64,000 nucleotides of DNA from Ailanthus altissimus (taxonomy: Eukaryota > Streptophyta > Magnoliopsida > Sapindales > Simaroubaceae): contig OX327706.1 of NCBI GenBank assembly GCA_946807835.1, positions 24,789,001-24,853,000 of the forward strand, in the 5' to 3' direction. The notes beneath the pieces are model-generated. The model searched no databases. It was not told the origin of the DNA and saw nothing but the letters and a program-made list of their open reading frames with translations. The position numbers and the translations under genes were made by a program. This document shows, in pieces, positions 11,297 through 21,412 of the stretch. The stretch's first letter is position 1. Every line of letters begins with the position of its first letter.

Positions 11297-14200
11297 AGAG
11301 ATAGAGAGAGGTATTTAGTGTCACGTCTCAAGTGTTCTCAAGCATTTCCTCGAACACTTGGTGCCTGACAAAGCCGCCTAGAGGCTATATGGGCTGCTGG
11401 AATGGATCGCGGGCCGGAGCTTCCAGAAGACCCGCTAACATGGGTGAAGAACCGGGCCAAGCCCATGGCTTATTAGAGAAGTTCACCTTAATTAGAACTC
11501 TAATTAAGGTAGAATGGCATCTAGGAATATTCTAGAGCATACTTATCCATCTATAAGAGATAGAATGTCATTTAGGAATATTCTAGAGCATACTTATCCA
11601 TCTTGTATGTACACCGTTAGATTGTTTAGATCTCAGCCATTGATTGTATAGGGCTGCTACTATAAAAGAGGGAGACCCTCACTTGTATAATTCTTCTCAT
11701 AGCTTTGTTTTCTCTTCAGCAATATAAGAGAGCATTCGTGCAAACACTTGGTGTGCTTTTCTTTCTTTTCTTTGTGTGGTTTTTCATGGCTGCTTAGCAC
11801 ACAACGGGTCAAAGGCCGCACGGTTCGAAAACAGTCCGTGACAGTTGGTATCAGAGCAGGTTCAAAGATGGAGAAAGACGGCGTACCGTCGGAGTTGACT
11901 GAAGAGAGGGGTCGGAATCCCAAAGCTAAGAGGCACGGTAGTGGACCTCGCGACAAGTCTGTCGATCCAGACCATGAGTTCGGGACCATGGTGAAAACGC
12001 TCGGTGGCGCTGTGGGGAAGGCGACAGATCGTTTTGGGGAGTTGGAGCAGCAAGTAGAGAAGATCGAGGCGGGACTCGACGCTCAAGGGGACGAGCTGCG
12101 CTCCCTCATCGACACATCCATCAAGAGTTACACTGATCGGCAGCGTGATTGGATCAAGGCTTTCCAGGAGAAGGTATACGCTACCATTGACAAAATTCAA
12201 GCCCAAGGGGAGGAGCTGCGTAGAGGGTTTGACGCTGTCAACGAGGACGTAGTGCTGTGCAAGTGAGCAGTGGTGACTGGGTCTGTTGCTGCTCAAGGGG
12301 CGCCAAGAGTTGAGGCTCCTAAACCGAAGGAGTTCAGCGGCAAGCGGAACCCCAAGGAGCTGGATAACTACTTTTGGCAGATGGAAAGATACTTTGACGC
12401 CATGGGCGTACGGGATGAAGACAAGGTAAATACCGCGACCTTATATCTTTCCGACCATGCAATTCTATGGTAGCGCAGGAAAAGTGAAGAGATACGCAAG
12501 GGTACCTGCACAATCAACACCTGGGCAGAATTGCAGCGGGAGCTGAAGCGCCAGTTCTATCCGGAGAATGTGGCGCACGATGCTCGAAAGTGGTTGAAGG
12601 AATTGAAGCAGATCAAGTCCATCAGCGAGTACGTAGAGGAGTACTCCCTGTTAATGCTCCAGATTCCTAACATGAGCGAGGAGGACTTGCTGTTTAATTT
12701 CTTGGACGGGTTGCAGACATGGGCGTGCAATGAGTTAAAGCGGCGCGGGGTGACCAGAATATTTTACGCTCTAACATTGGCAGAAATGCTCATGGATTAC
12801 CGCAAGGGTGATTCGGGAAAGTCCAAGCATTCGAGACCCAATCACAGCAAAGGTGGGGGAGCCAAAGAGTTTCAGCCTTCGGAGGATGAGGAGGAGAAAA
12901 GTAAGACGCTCAAATGGGAAAAGCAGAAATACAACGGCCATAGAGGGAATGGACCGAAGACAAGCTGCTTCCTTTGCGATGGGGATCACTGGGTCAAGGA
13001 CTGCCCGAAGAAGAAGGCTATCAACGCCATAGTTATGGCGCATAAGGCTTGCGAGCAAGGTCAAATGGGGTGTTTGCAGCTGCTCAATACAATGAAAGCC
13101 AAGCGGCGTACCAGCGCGCCAACAGGAAAGGCGCTCATGTATGTTGAAGCCTACATCAACTGCATAAAGACTCAAGTGCTGATAGATATGGGTGTAACGC
13201 ACAATTTCATCAAGCGTGCGGAGGCGAGGCGCTTGGGACTTTATGTAGAGAAAGAGGAGGGGTTCCTCAAATCCGTGAACGCTGCGGCCAAGCCACTGGA
13301 TGGGGTGGTTCGAGGGGTCGATATTCACATGGGCAAATGGCGCGGCGAGGTAAATTTCTCTGTAGCACCTCTTGATGATTTCGATGTGGTGTTAGGTATG
13401 GAGTTCTTAAGGCAGTACGACGTGGTGCCACTTCCTCGACACGACTACGTGTGTATCATGCAAGGAGGGCCTTACATGATACTGACGATAGACAAGCCCA
13501 AGGGTGGGCAATCTCAGCCGAAAGCCAACACTAAAATCCTTTCCGCCATTCAACTTATGGGAGTTACTGGGCGCAAAGGAGAAGTACATCCAGCCACAGT
13601 GAGAGGGATAGATGATAAGGCGACAAAGGGCGAGGCCAAGCTACCAACAAGGGTTGTGGAAGTGCTCGAGGAGCACAAGGGGGTCGTGCTAACTGACATA
13701 CCACAGGTGTAGCCACATCAAGGTGATACCGAGCATGGAAAAAAGTTGGAGTTGGGGATTATGCTTCCAACTATGGTGCAGACGCCTCCATTGGAGATGA
13801 GAGAGTTGCAGGGGCAGCTTAAGGAGTTGTTGGATGCGGGTGTCATCCAAAAGTCCAAGGCATCACATAATGTGCAGTACAAGGAGTAGGTTGAAGACAA
13901 GTGGCGGCGTGTCAAGCATGGTGCGAAAGACTTGGTGATGGAGACAATATTTCCACCACAACGCAAGTCAGCACGCCCACTTCACAAGGGTCTTAATCGC
14001 ATGGACGAGAGGCCAAGGGTTATTGCCAAGAGAGATGGCAATGTCTCGTACAAGGTGGGGTTACCTTCGAGACAGCGGTAGTGGCTACATCAAATGCATT
14101 CCGAAAGCTGTTGGAAGCAGTACCGTGGAGGTACAGGAGGTGTAGCATTTGAGCCACACAACAGGGAACCTTTAGGGATTTCCACATGGGTCGACAAAGG

Positions 14201-16419
14201 AGCAAAGCTCATCCGTAGCGGACGGATGACGCAGGGGAAAGATCAACCTCCATGGCGTGAGTACTTTATCAAGTGGAAAGAGGTACCTGATATTGAAGCA
14301 CACTGGAAATACGAGAGCGTACAGCGGCAGATTGATGAACGAGGTATGCAGTTTCCAGTGAAGACGCGACGAGGACGTCACGTGAATTTGGTGGGGGAGA
14401 ATATCATGCCCCAAGTGTTCTCAAGCATTTTTTCGAACACTTGGTGCGCGACAAAGTCTCCTAGAGGTTATATGGGCTGCTGGAATGGATCGCGGGCCGG
14501 AGCTTCCAGAAGACCTGCTGACATGGGTGAAGAACCAGACCAAGCCCATGGCTTATTAGAGAAGTTCACCTTAATTAGAATTCTAATTAAGGTAGAATGA
14601 CATTTAGGAATATTCTAGAGCATACTTATCCATCTATAAGAGATAGAATGACATTTAGGAATATTTTAGAGTATACTTATTCATCTTGTATGTACACCGT
14701 TAGATTGTTTAGATCTCAGCCATTGATCGTATAGGACTGCTACTATAAAAGGGGGAGACCCTTACTTGTATAATTCATCTCATAGCTTTGTTTTCTCTTC
14801 AGCAATATAAGAGAGCATTCGTGCAAACATTTGGTGTGCCTTTCTTTCTTCTCTTTGTGTGGTTTTTCTTGGCTGCTTAGCACGCAATGCGTCTAAGGCC
14901 GCACGGTTCAAAAACAGTCCGTGACAGTTACTTAGGCTTGGACGTCCCCAAAACAGCTTCATTTTCATTTGTTCTCACAAAAAAAATTGTGGACATCCAA
15001 ACTGTAGAACCATTATATGTTATGTGCGTGTGTGTATATACATATAATTTGTATGCACTATCTGTTTTTCTTAATTTTTTTTTTCAATATATGAATCATT
15101 TTTTTTACCACGTTTTTTCTTTTCCTTTTTTACTTTTGACATTTATTATCTTAGGTGGTACATTTGCGAAGAGACAGCATTGTGCCTTTGGACTGGCATT
15201 TTGTTTATTACATACTTGAAGGCTAATATTGCAAGGGCATGGTATGATATATTCTTGTGGTCTTTCTGTTATTTAATAAAGTCTCAATATTTTTTTTTAT
15301 TGAAATTTGTCTTGCCATGATGGAAGCAATCCCTCGAAAGAAAGACTGTTAGAAAGAGTTATTCAGTTGAAATGAGGGCAATGCCAGGCATTGTTTTGTG
15401 AAATTTTACTTATCTACCTACTAAGTAACTATTTATTCTCGTGAATTTTCATAACTTTTCTTAAATCTGAAGTTGGTTCCTGGAATGATGTTCTTGTCAG
15501 GTGGAAGGATGTACTCATGATAATGCTGCTGCTGGTTTTGGCAATTTTTTTGATTTTTTTGCTCCTCCTCCTACTTTTTCATAGGTAGCTGTTGATTTAA
15601 TTTTTTTGTCATCATTGAATTCTTATTTTTATAAGCATCTTTTCTGGCAAGACCTCCAAAAAGTAGAGTAGTAATTACAACACTCTTCTTAGTTGTCATT
15701 GAATTTCTTTTGTGTTCTTCCTCTGCAGCCCTAATTCAGTGGTTGAATGTTTGACTATGTAATACACAAACACCTGTACAAAATTACTTTGTTGTTTGGT
15801 GTTATAATTTTCTGTTATTGATATTTGACAAGCAAAATGACCCTGTTGTGTTGGGTTTCACAAGTTTTTATGGGATCCATGTTGCATTTAATGTCTTTAG
15901 AGTTGTCTAGTATTCCAAAAAATATTTATCTTTAAAAGCATCATCTTTCTTGTTCTGACATCATTTATACTGCAGCTATCTTATTCTAACAAATCAGACT
16001 ACCTATGAACTCGTAAGACGTAGACGCATCCCATATTTAAGGTCGGTCTTTTTTCATTCTACCTTATGTGTTATGAGAAACTTTGTAATCAAAAGAAGTA
16101 GGAATCTAAGCTCCCAGAAATGCGTCCAGCCGAAGTTATTATAAGTTGATTGCTTTTGCTAAGGATGGGCTTCTGCAGAGATTACATTGGAATGTCAAAA
16201 AACTGTTGAATTTCTTAGAAGTTCTTCTTTCTTGTTTTCTGCAGGGGAATTCCTGAACGAGTATATCCCTTCAGTGAAGGAGTTTGCAGAAATCTATACA
16301 ACTTCTGTTGTGTTAGAACTAGCATATACAATTTGGAACCATTACCGAGTGCACAGGAACTTGAAGAGAAGTCGAGACCCTACACATGCTTAGATTTTTT
16401 AACTTGTCGTTGTTGCTAA
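7727..16419 (+). CDS. PAT10: Protein S-acyltransferase (DHHC palmitoyltransferase), PAT10 type
   Basis: Eleven exons splice in frame: 7727-7817, 8111-8225, 9107-9181, 9315-9386, 9531-9668, 9895-9928, 10325-10434, 15155-15241, 15501-15584, 15976-16041 and 16245-16419. All have GT donors and AG acceptors. The sum is 1047 nt, or 348 aa, close to the length of the Arabidopsis family member as I recall it. Membrane segments lie in exons 2, 3, 8 and 9, giving the four-TM topology. The cysteine-rich domain spans exons 5-7 (C..C...., [11 protein letters not shown]) with catalytic D-H-H-C at 10376-10387. A TTxE motif (TTYE) is in exon 10. The C-terminus is Cys-rich ([10 protein letters not shown]). 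These enzymes auto-acylate on the DHHC cysteine and transfer palmitate to cytosolic cysteines of membrane-associated proteins. Arabidopsis PAT10 acts at Golgi and tonoplast, for example on CBL calcium sensors. The exon 5 acceptor must be 9529-9530, because the alternative AG at 9524-9525 leads to a stop. Intron 7 is 4,720 bp because it contains a retrotransposon. The DHHC codons and frame are intact, so the gene looks functional. Confidence 0.92.
11261..11294. repeat. (AT)n microsatellite
   Basis: An uninterrupted AT dinucleotide tract of about 34 bp follows a short CACAC run and ends 25 bp before the gypsy 5' LTR. It is likely to vary in length between individuals. Confidence 0.9.
11319..11843 (+). 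repeat. 5' LTR of the intronic gypsy element
   Basis: It starts TGTCACGTCTCAAG and ends CAGTCCGTGACA. It contains a TATA-like CTATAAAAGAGGG at about 11660 and is related along its full length to both LTRs of the minus-strand element at 36,585-42,482. Confidence 0.9.
11846..11857 (+). promoter_or_regulatory. Primer-binding site (initiator tRNA-Met type)
   Basis: TGGTATCAGAGC two bases after the LTR end is the standard plant retrotransposon PBS complementary to the 3' end of initiator tRNA-Met. Confidence 0.85.
11868..13712 (+). pseudogene. Gag-protease of the intronic gypsy element (two internal stops)
   Basis: One continuous frame is interrupted only by TGA (12264-12266) and TAG (about 12471-12473). 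In order it holds a coiled-coil-like N-terminus, the gag capsid region ([18 protein letters not shown] ... RQFYPENV ... FLDGLQ), a [13 protein letters not shown] zinc knuckle (CX2CX3HX4C spacing) near 12965-13005, and an aspartic protease. The protease active site reads DMG instead of D-T/S-G ([11 protein letters not shown] near 13180), so it is probably inactive. A TAG at 13710 follows TDIPQV. It could be mobilised only in trans. Confidence 0.85.
13713..14401 (+). pseudogene. Deleted pol region with chromodomain-like end
   Basis: After the stop, the same frame reads the pre-RT segment ([20 protein letters not shown]), then without RT passes to SHNVQYKE and to a post-integrase stretch ending [10 protein letters not shown]. 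The frame from 14094 carries [17 protein letters not shown] (about 14256-14320), which resembles the chromodomain at the C-terminus of chromovirus integrases. Identical joints occur in the element at 36.6-42.5 kb, so this deletion predates both insertions. Confidence 0.75.
14402..14926 (+). repeat. 3' LTR of the intronic gypsy element
   Basis: This is the partner of 11319-11843, with the same length. Differences are mostly C/T and G/A, suggesting deamination of methylated cytosines. It ends GTGACA at 14926. Confidence 0.9.
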
Positions 16420-19400
16420 CTCGTGGGGGCAGCGTATCATGGACTTTACTATCTTCCCCCAAACTCTATAGCGAGTTCTATTTGAAAGCACTATTGTGCA
16501 TTCGTTTGTTTTTGCTGGAAGAACATGGCAACACGTGGTTTTGTAAGAACTGTTTGTGGATTACTTGGTCATAGCTCAGAAAGTTTTCTGATTCTGATGT
16601 TTTTCTGAGTGAAAGATTCTGACTTTGATTCGGTTCCAATTCTTTTTCCGAGCGAACAATTTCACAGTGCATATGAGATTCATGTGCAAGTGCAAATATT
16701 ATTCCATTGCTAGAAAGATGAAATTGAAGCGATAATAGGCTTCAATTACATCTACATCTCGATTTGATCGGGTCAGGGTGTTTGTATTACCGGGGCTTGA
16801 AGAAGCTCCCATGAACACTAGGAGTGGGCTTGATTGGATTCAGGTTGACCTAGTTGAACCCGATATCTATCCGTTCAATTAAATTAGGGGTCTTATCCTG
16901 ATCCAAACCCGAATCTAGGTCGGGTCAGGTTATATGTGACCAGATTTGGAACATTATAAAATTTGGGCTAGTAGGTTTAGTTTGTCTCTCTTTTTTGACG
17001 GGTCGGGTTTAGAAATGGGTTGAGTTTTTTTGTGAATTATTTTTTATATATTTCTGTTTTGAGTTTCGGGTTTATATATGATCTGGTATATTTATTTATT
17101 TATTTTTGTGTTTTGAGTTTATTTTATTTTTAAGATATTTTAAAAAAATTTAATAAAGTTTTATTTTAAAATAATATATAGATTTTTTTATTGAGTTAAT
17201 TGGATTAATTAAGTAATTAAATTATCTAAAATTTTAATTAAGTAAATTAGAATTTTGGTTAAATTATATTTTATTTTATTATTAATATTTTATGTAAAAA
17301 TATTATAATAAATTAAATTTTTATTAATCAACTCTTTTGATGATTTTGAAAAAATTAAAATAATATTAATGATTGATAATATAATTACTCAAAATAAATT
17401 ACTAATTTTTAATACATGTGACGTGAAGATAAATGGTTAAATTCATAAAATAACTTATTATAATTTATTACCTCATATTTGTAATAAAATATTAAAATTA
17501 TATGAACTTATTTTATTGTGTTAATTGAATTAATTAAATAATTGATTATGTAAAAGTACTAATAACTAATTTTAATTACATATAATTTCAATTTCAATTC
17601 TAATTGAATTTATAATTATTATATTTTCAATTCAAATTATCAAATATTACATTTTTAATTATAATTTTAATTTCAATTCTAATTCTAAATACATATACAT
17701 TTATAATTATTACATTTTTAACTCAAATTTTAATTTTAATTATTATATTTTTGGCTACAATTACAATTTCATTTCTAATTCTAATTTCAAATACATTTAC
17801 ATTTATAGTTATTACATTTTCAATTCAATTTCAATTTCAATTCCCAATATATATACAATTATATTTATAATTCTAATTCTAAACACATTTATAATTATAA
17901 CAATTATAATTTTATTTATAATTATTACATTTACAATTTAAATTTAATTTCTAATTATATATCTCCAATTATAATTTCAATTACATCAATTTTTATTTTT
18001 AATTAAAATTTGCATATTATAATTTTTTAAAAATTCAACAAAATCTCTTCTAAAATTTTCAACATTCCCTTAAATTATAATAACATGCAAAAAAAATTTA
18101 ATGCTCTAATATAATTTTTCAAATCTTTATTTTTACATTCTAACATCAAACTAACTCCAACAAACATCAATAATCACACAACCACAATTTTATAAACAAT
18201 TAACCATAACAACATAACATTCATGTATTGCATTATATAGAATATAAAATATTATATAAATTATAAACATATTAACTATTAAGTCTAAAATTCATGAAAT
18301 CTTAGTGATGACTTTCATGTTTCTAAAAGGCAAAATAAAATATTTGAGTGTCTAAATCTAGTCTTTGGCAATGGCAATGGAAAACTGGTATTCTACAATG
18401 CTGCATCCAAAATAATTAACATATTATACTAAAATAACATATTATTGAATAAGAAAAATTTATTATGCTTGAATAATTGAAAATTGAAATTTCACCTAAA
18501 AGGTAAAATTGAATATAAAGTTTTGCTCTTATTGTGGTAGAGGTTCTGTTATTGACAGTAGCACAAATTCTACACGAGAAATAAAAATATTAATACAAAT
18601 TAAAAATTGGATTAACAAATAATATTTTAAAAAATAAAAATAAAAATAATTAAAGAATCTTATAATAATTGTTTTACTTAATTCAAATCGGTTATAAAAC
18701 ACAGCAACTTAAAGTAATCCTTCTTCTTTCTTTAATATATCTACCAAAAATGTGCTTACATCCAATATTGTACACATTTTAAGCCCTTAACTATTTTAAG
18801 AGTCAACAAATTCTATAATAAATTAAGAATACATCATTAAATATTAAAAATTGACTTAAGAGGCCAATTAAATATGACCATGGCAAACACATTTTTAGTT
18901 TCATATACAAAAATTGGACATCTCTCAACATTTAATTTTCACCACTGTAAAATATCAAAATATAGGTTATGAGGAACAACAATTGCCAAATGAAAGATAA
19001 ACACAAAAGCTCAGAGTATATATACGAAAAATTTCTCACTTTCTCCTTTCACAATTGGCATGCGCAATGATGCTTCTTCACTTAAAAGGCATATTAGCCT
19101 CACACTGTATTATTAATTATGGACATGTCAAATTGTTGTTGATTTTTTAATCTTTATAAATATTATAGTTTTATAATACTAATTAACATTGGATACATCA
19201 AATATCACTTCTGTTTGTATTTTAATTTATAAATTTATCATTATTATTTTTGCTATGTATGAGATAAAATTAAAAATACTAGCGGGAAGACTTACACTTG
19301 TCACATGGTCATTTTTGGTGTGTATTTTTATAAATATTTGTTGGATAATTCATAAGTTTTCTCCTAAAATTGTCACGAAGATTTCCATTGATTAAATGCC

Positions 19401-21412
19401 AAAGTTATTATTATTATTATTGTAAATACTTAATAGACGAGAGAAATTTATTGTTAATCTTTAAGTTTGACAATAAAAATAATATTATACTTTTTAAATG
19501 ATATTTTAAATTTTTTTCATTCAAAATAATATATTAAAATAATCATTAGGGGTCAAAATGGTGTAATAAATAATTTTAAAAGTTACATAATTTTATAATT
19601 CAATAATTACTTAATATATTAATTTAAGATAAAAAAATTTGAAATACTATTTGACAAATGTAACATTACTCCAATAAACTCTCATGAAATCATTCTTTGT
19701 GAAAATAAATTAGATGCTAACAAGGAATGTCCAAAAACAAAAATATGAGAAATAAATAAGAAAAGATCCTTGATCTAATGTTAGGAACTTCATGCCTTTG
19801 TTGTTAGGAAATGAGTTGCCATTTTTATTTTCATGACCATACGTTAAATTTTTGTGAGGATTATGGGTGTGGTTGGCAAAATTTAGATTTTAGGTCGGAT
19901 TTTGTTTAACCCAAACTCAAATTTGAGTTCTTTAAGACATTTCGAAATTTGGGTTGCACCCAGATTTTTTCAGGTGCAAGTCGGTTTGGATTTAAATCCA
20001 GGGCAGAATTTAAGTAACCTGGAATTTGAATTTTTTTTAAAAAAAAAAAAAATTGCTTAACCACTTAAATCTGTTGCTCAGCTCTCTATAGTTTTTATGA
20101 TTGAAAGATACAATCTTATCGGTGATCATCTTATTATAAGATGAGTTTCGTCGCCCTTCTTATTTATTTTGACCAGAACACTTGCAAGCAATCTTCGGGA
20201 GCAATGGATCCTCAAATTTGTGTACTGAGATTATGGAATATAGAGTACGAGTCCAACACAAACTGTTGTGTGCAATTTGGCATCTATTGCTCTACTCGAT
20301 TTGTTAAAGAGAAGGAGACTGATGTGCTAAGTTAATGAAATTCCCACCCTTATGACTTTGTATGCTCATGTAATTATTGCATTTCAATATTTTATTGCAG
20401 TGGGTTTCAGTGGAGTCACATCCATCCAAGATTGTTGAACTTGAGACAGCTTGAGACAGAAGTGAAATCAGAAGACGAAAACAGAGCTACAGAAGTGACT
20501 CAAGTGTGAGACTAATTTTAAGCAGTTAAAATCGAATCTAAATTTTTTTTGTCATCCCTAACCATAACACCTAACCTCTAAGCAGTTAAAAAAAAAGCAC
20601 ATTTTAACTGCTCCACTGCCGAATGTGTTTTGTGCAATTAATATACACTAGAGACATGAGAGACATTATAATCAAATCAAATCAAATCATGTGGGTTCAT
20701 TAGTTACTACATGTGATGCCTCATTGCATGTTTTGGTGAGAACTTAGGAAGAAATTAAACCAACTTAGATGACTAACTTGCATTTGCGGTAAGACTCGGA
20801 GAGCTTAGTTATATAGAGGTTCAAGTTTATGGATAGAGATTTTCCTTTTGGTTAACTTTTGACCACATGATTATATAAAAAAAGTAATGCTAACGTTAGT
20901 AATTATTGTGTCAATTGCTCTTTTTAATCCAATCATGTTCTTTTATTTTGGTATTTAATATCTACATCCATTCTATTGACACTGCATAAATAAAGACAAA
21001 GAAAGAGTTAATTGATTTAAATGCAGTGACTGGCACAATCGCGACTGAACTAGCTCTCAACTTAGTTTATTTACCATCTTGGTAAATGAGGGTGGATGCC
21101 CTAATGGAGATCAAACATGCAATCAAGTTGTAACTGGATGGCAAAAGTCTATCTCACTAATAGTATCAATTCCATGATGAACAAATTAATGAAGGAAAAA
21201 TTATACATTTTAGCATCAGTAAATTGAAAAACACAGAAGACATAAAAAGAAAAGCAAAAACTATTAGCTATATATATGTGTTGGTTATCTTTCCAGAGCA
21301 GTGCACCCAAAAAGCAATTATGCATTATACAATTTGTATATCATAGATTGCATATTCCGTAGGATTACAAAACCACACAAAAGGGATGCATTAAGCATCA
21401 TGAAGTTTGGGT
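16420..21412. other. PAT10 3' UTR and AT-rich spacer
   Basis: The PAT10 3' UTR probably runs to about 16,700. Two segments rich in GGGTCGGGT / GGTTTGGGT words (about 16,740-17,060 and 19,860-20,010) look like scattered copies of one non-coding repeat. From 17,100 to 18,260 the DNA is nearly pure A/T with quasi-periodic 'taattattacattt' and 'caattcaaatt' words. An (ATCAA)n run lies near 20,670. The 64-codon frame at 20,141-20,335 shows no recognisable domain. No gene is supported. Confidence 0.5.
17540..18000. repeat. Low-complexity AT-rich quasi-tandem block
   Basis: Words such as 'tataattattacattt', 'caattcaaatt' and 'aattctaatt' recur at irregular 60-90 bp spacing. It is built only from ATT/AAT-rich words and looks like degenerate short tandem repeats rather than a defined satellite. 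Confidence 0.5.

Larger units (their letters stand above)
11319..14926 (+). mobile_element. Non-autonomous Ty3/gypsy (chromovirus-like) element inside PAT10 intron 7
   Basis: Two 525-bp LTRs (11319-11843 and 14402-14926) share their sequence along their length and end in the short inverted repeat TGTCAC/GTGACA; the 3' copy starts TATCATG by C-to-T/G-to-A change. A PBS-like TGGTATCAGAGC (initiator Met tRNA type) follows the 5' LTR at 11846, and a purine tract GGTGGGGGAGAA precedes the 3' LTR. The interior is only 2.56 kb. It carries gag, protease, the first ~30 residues before RT, then jumps directly to the region after integrase and a chromodomain-like end. The RT, RNase H and integrase cores are absent. 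No clean target duplication is seen (TTAG on the left, GTTAC on the right). Confidence 0.9.
10435..15154 (+). other. Intron 7 of PAT10, expanded by a retrotransposon
   Basis: The donor is GTGAGT after exon 7 (FW codons split TG|G) and the acceptor is TTATCTTAG at 15154. The other introns of this gene are 0.1-0.9 kb. About 3.6 kb of this one is a gypsy element in the same orientation as the gene. The remaining ~1.1 kb is ordinary AT-rich intron with an (AT)n run. Confidence 0.88.

Noticed and set aside
16187..16393. 68-codon ORF at the end of PAT10
   Set aside because: Wrong frame; the spliced frame ends at 16,419 with a Cys-rich tail typical of the family.
17100..18300. A centromeric or satellite array in the AT-rich block
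   Set aside because: The words recur irregularly without a fixed monomer length.
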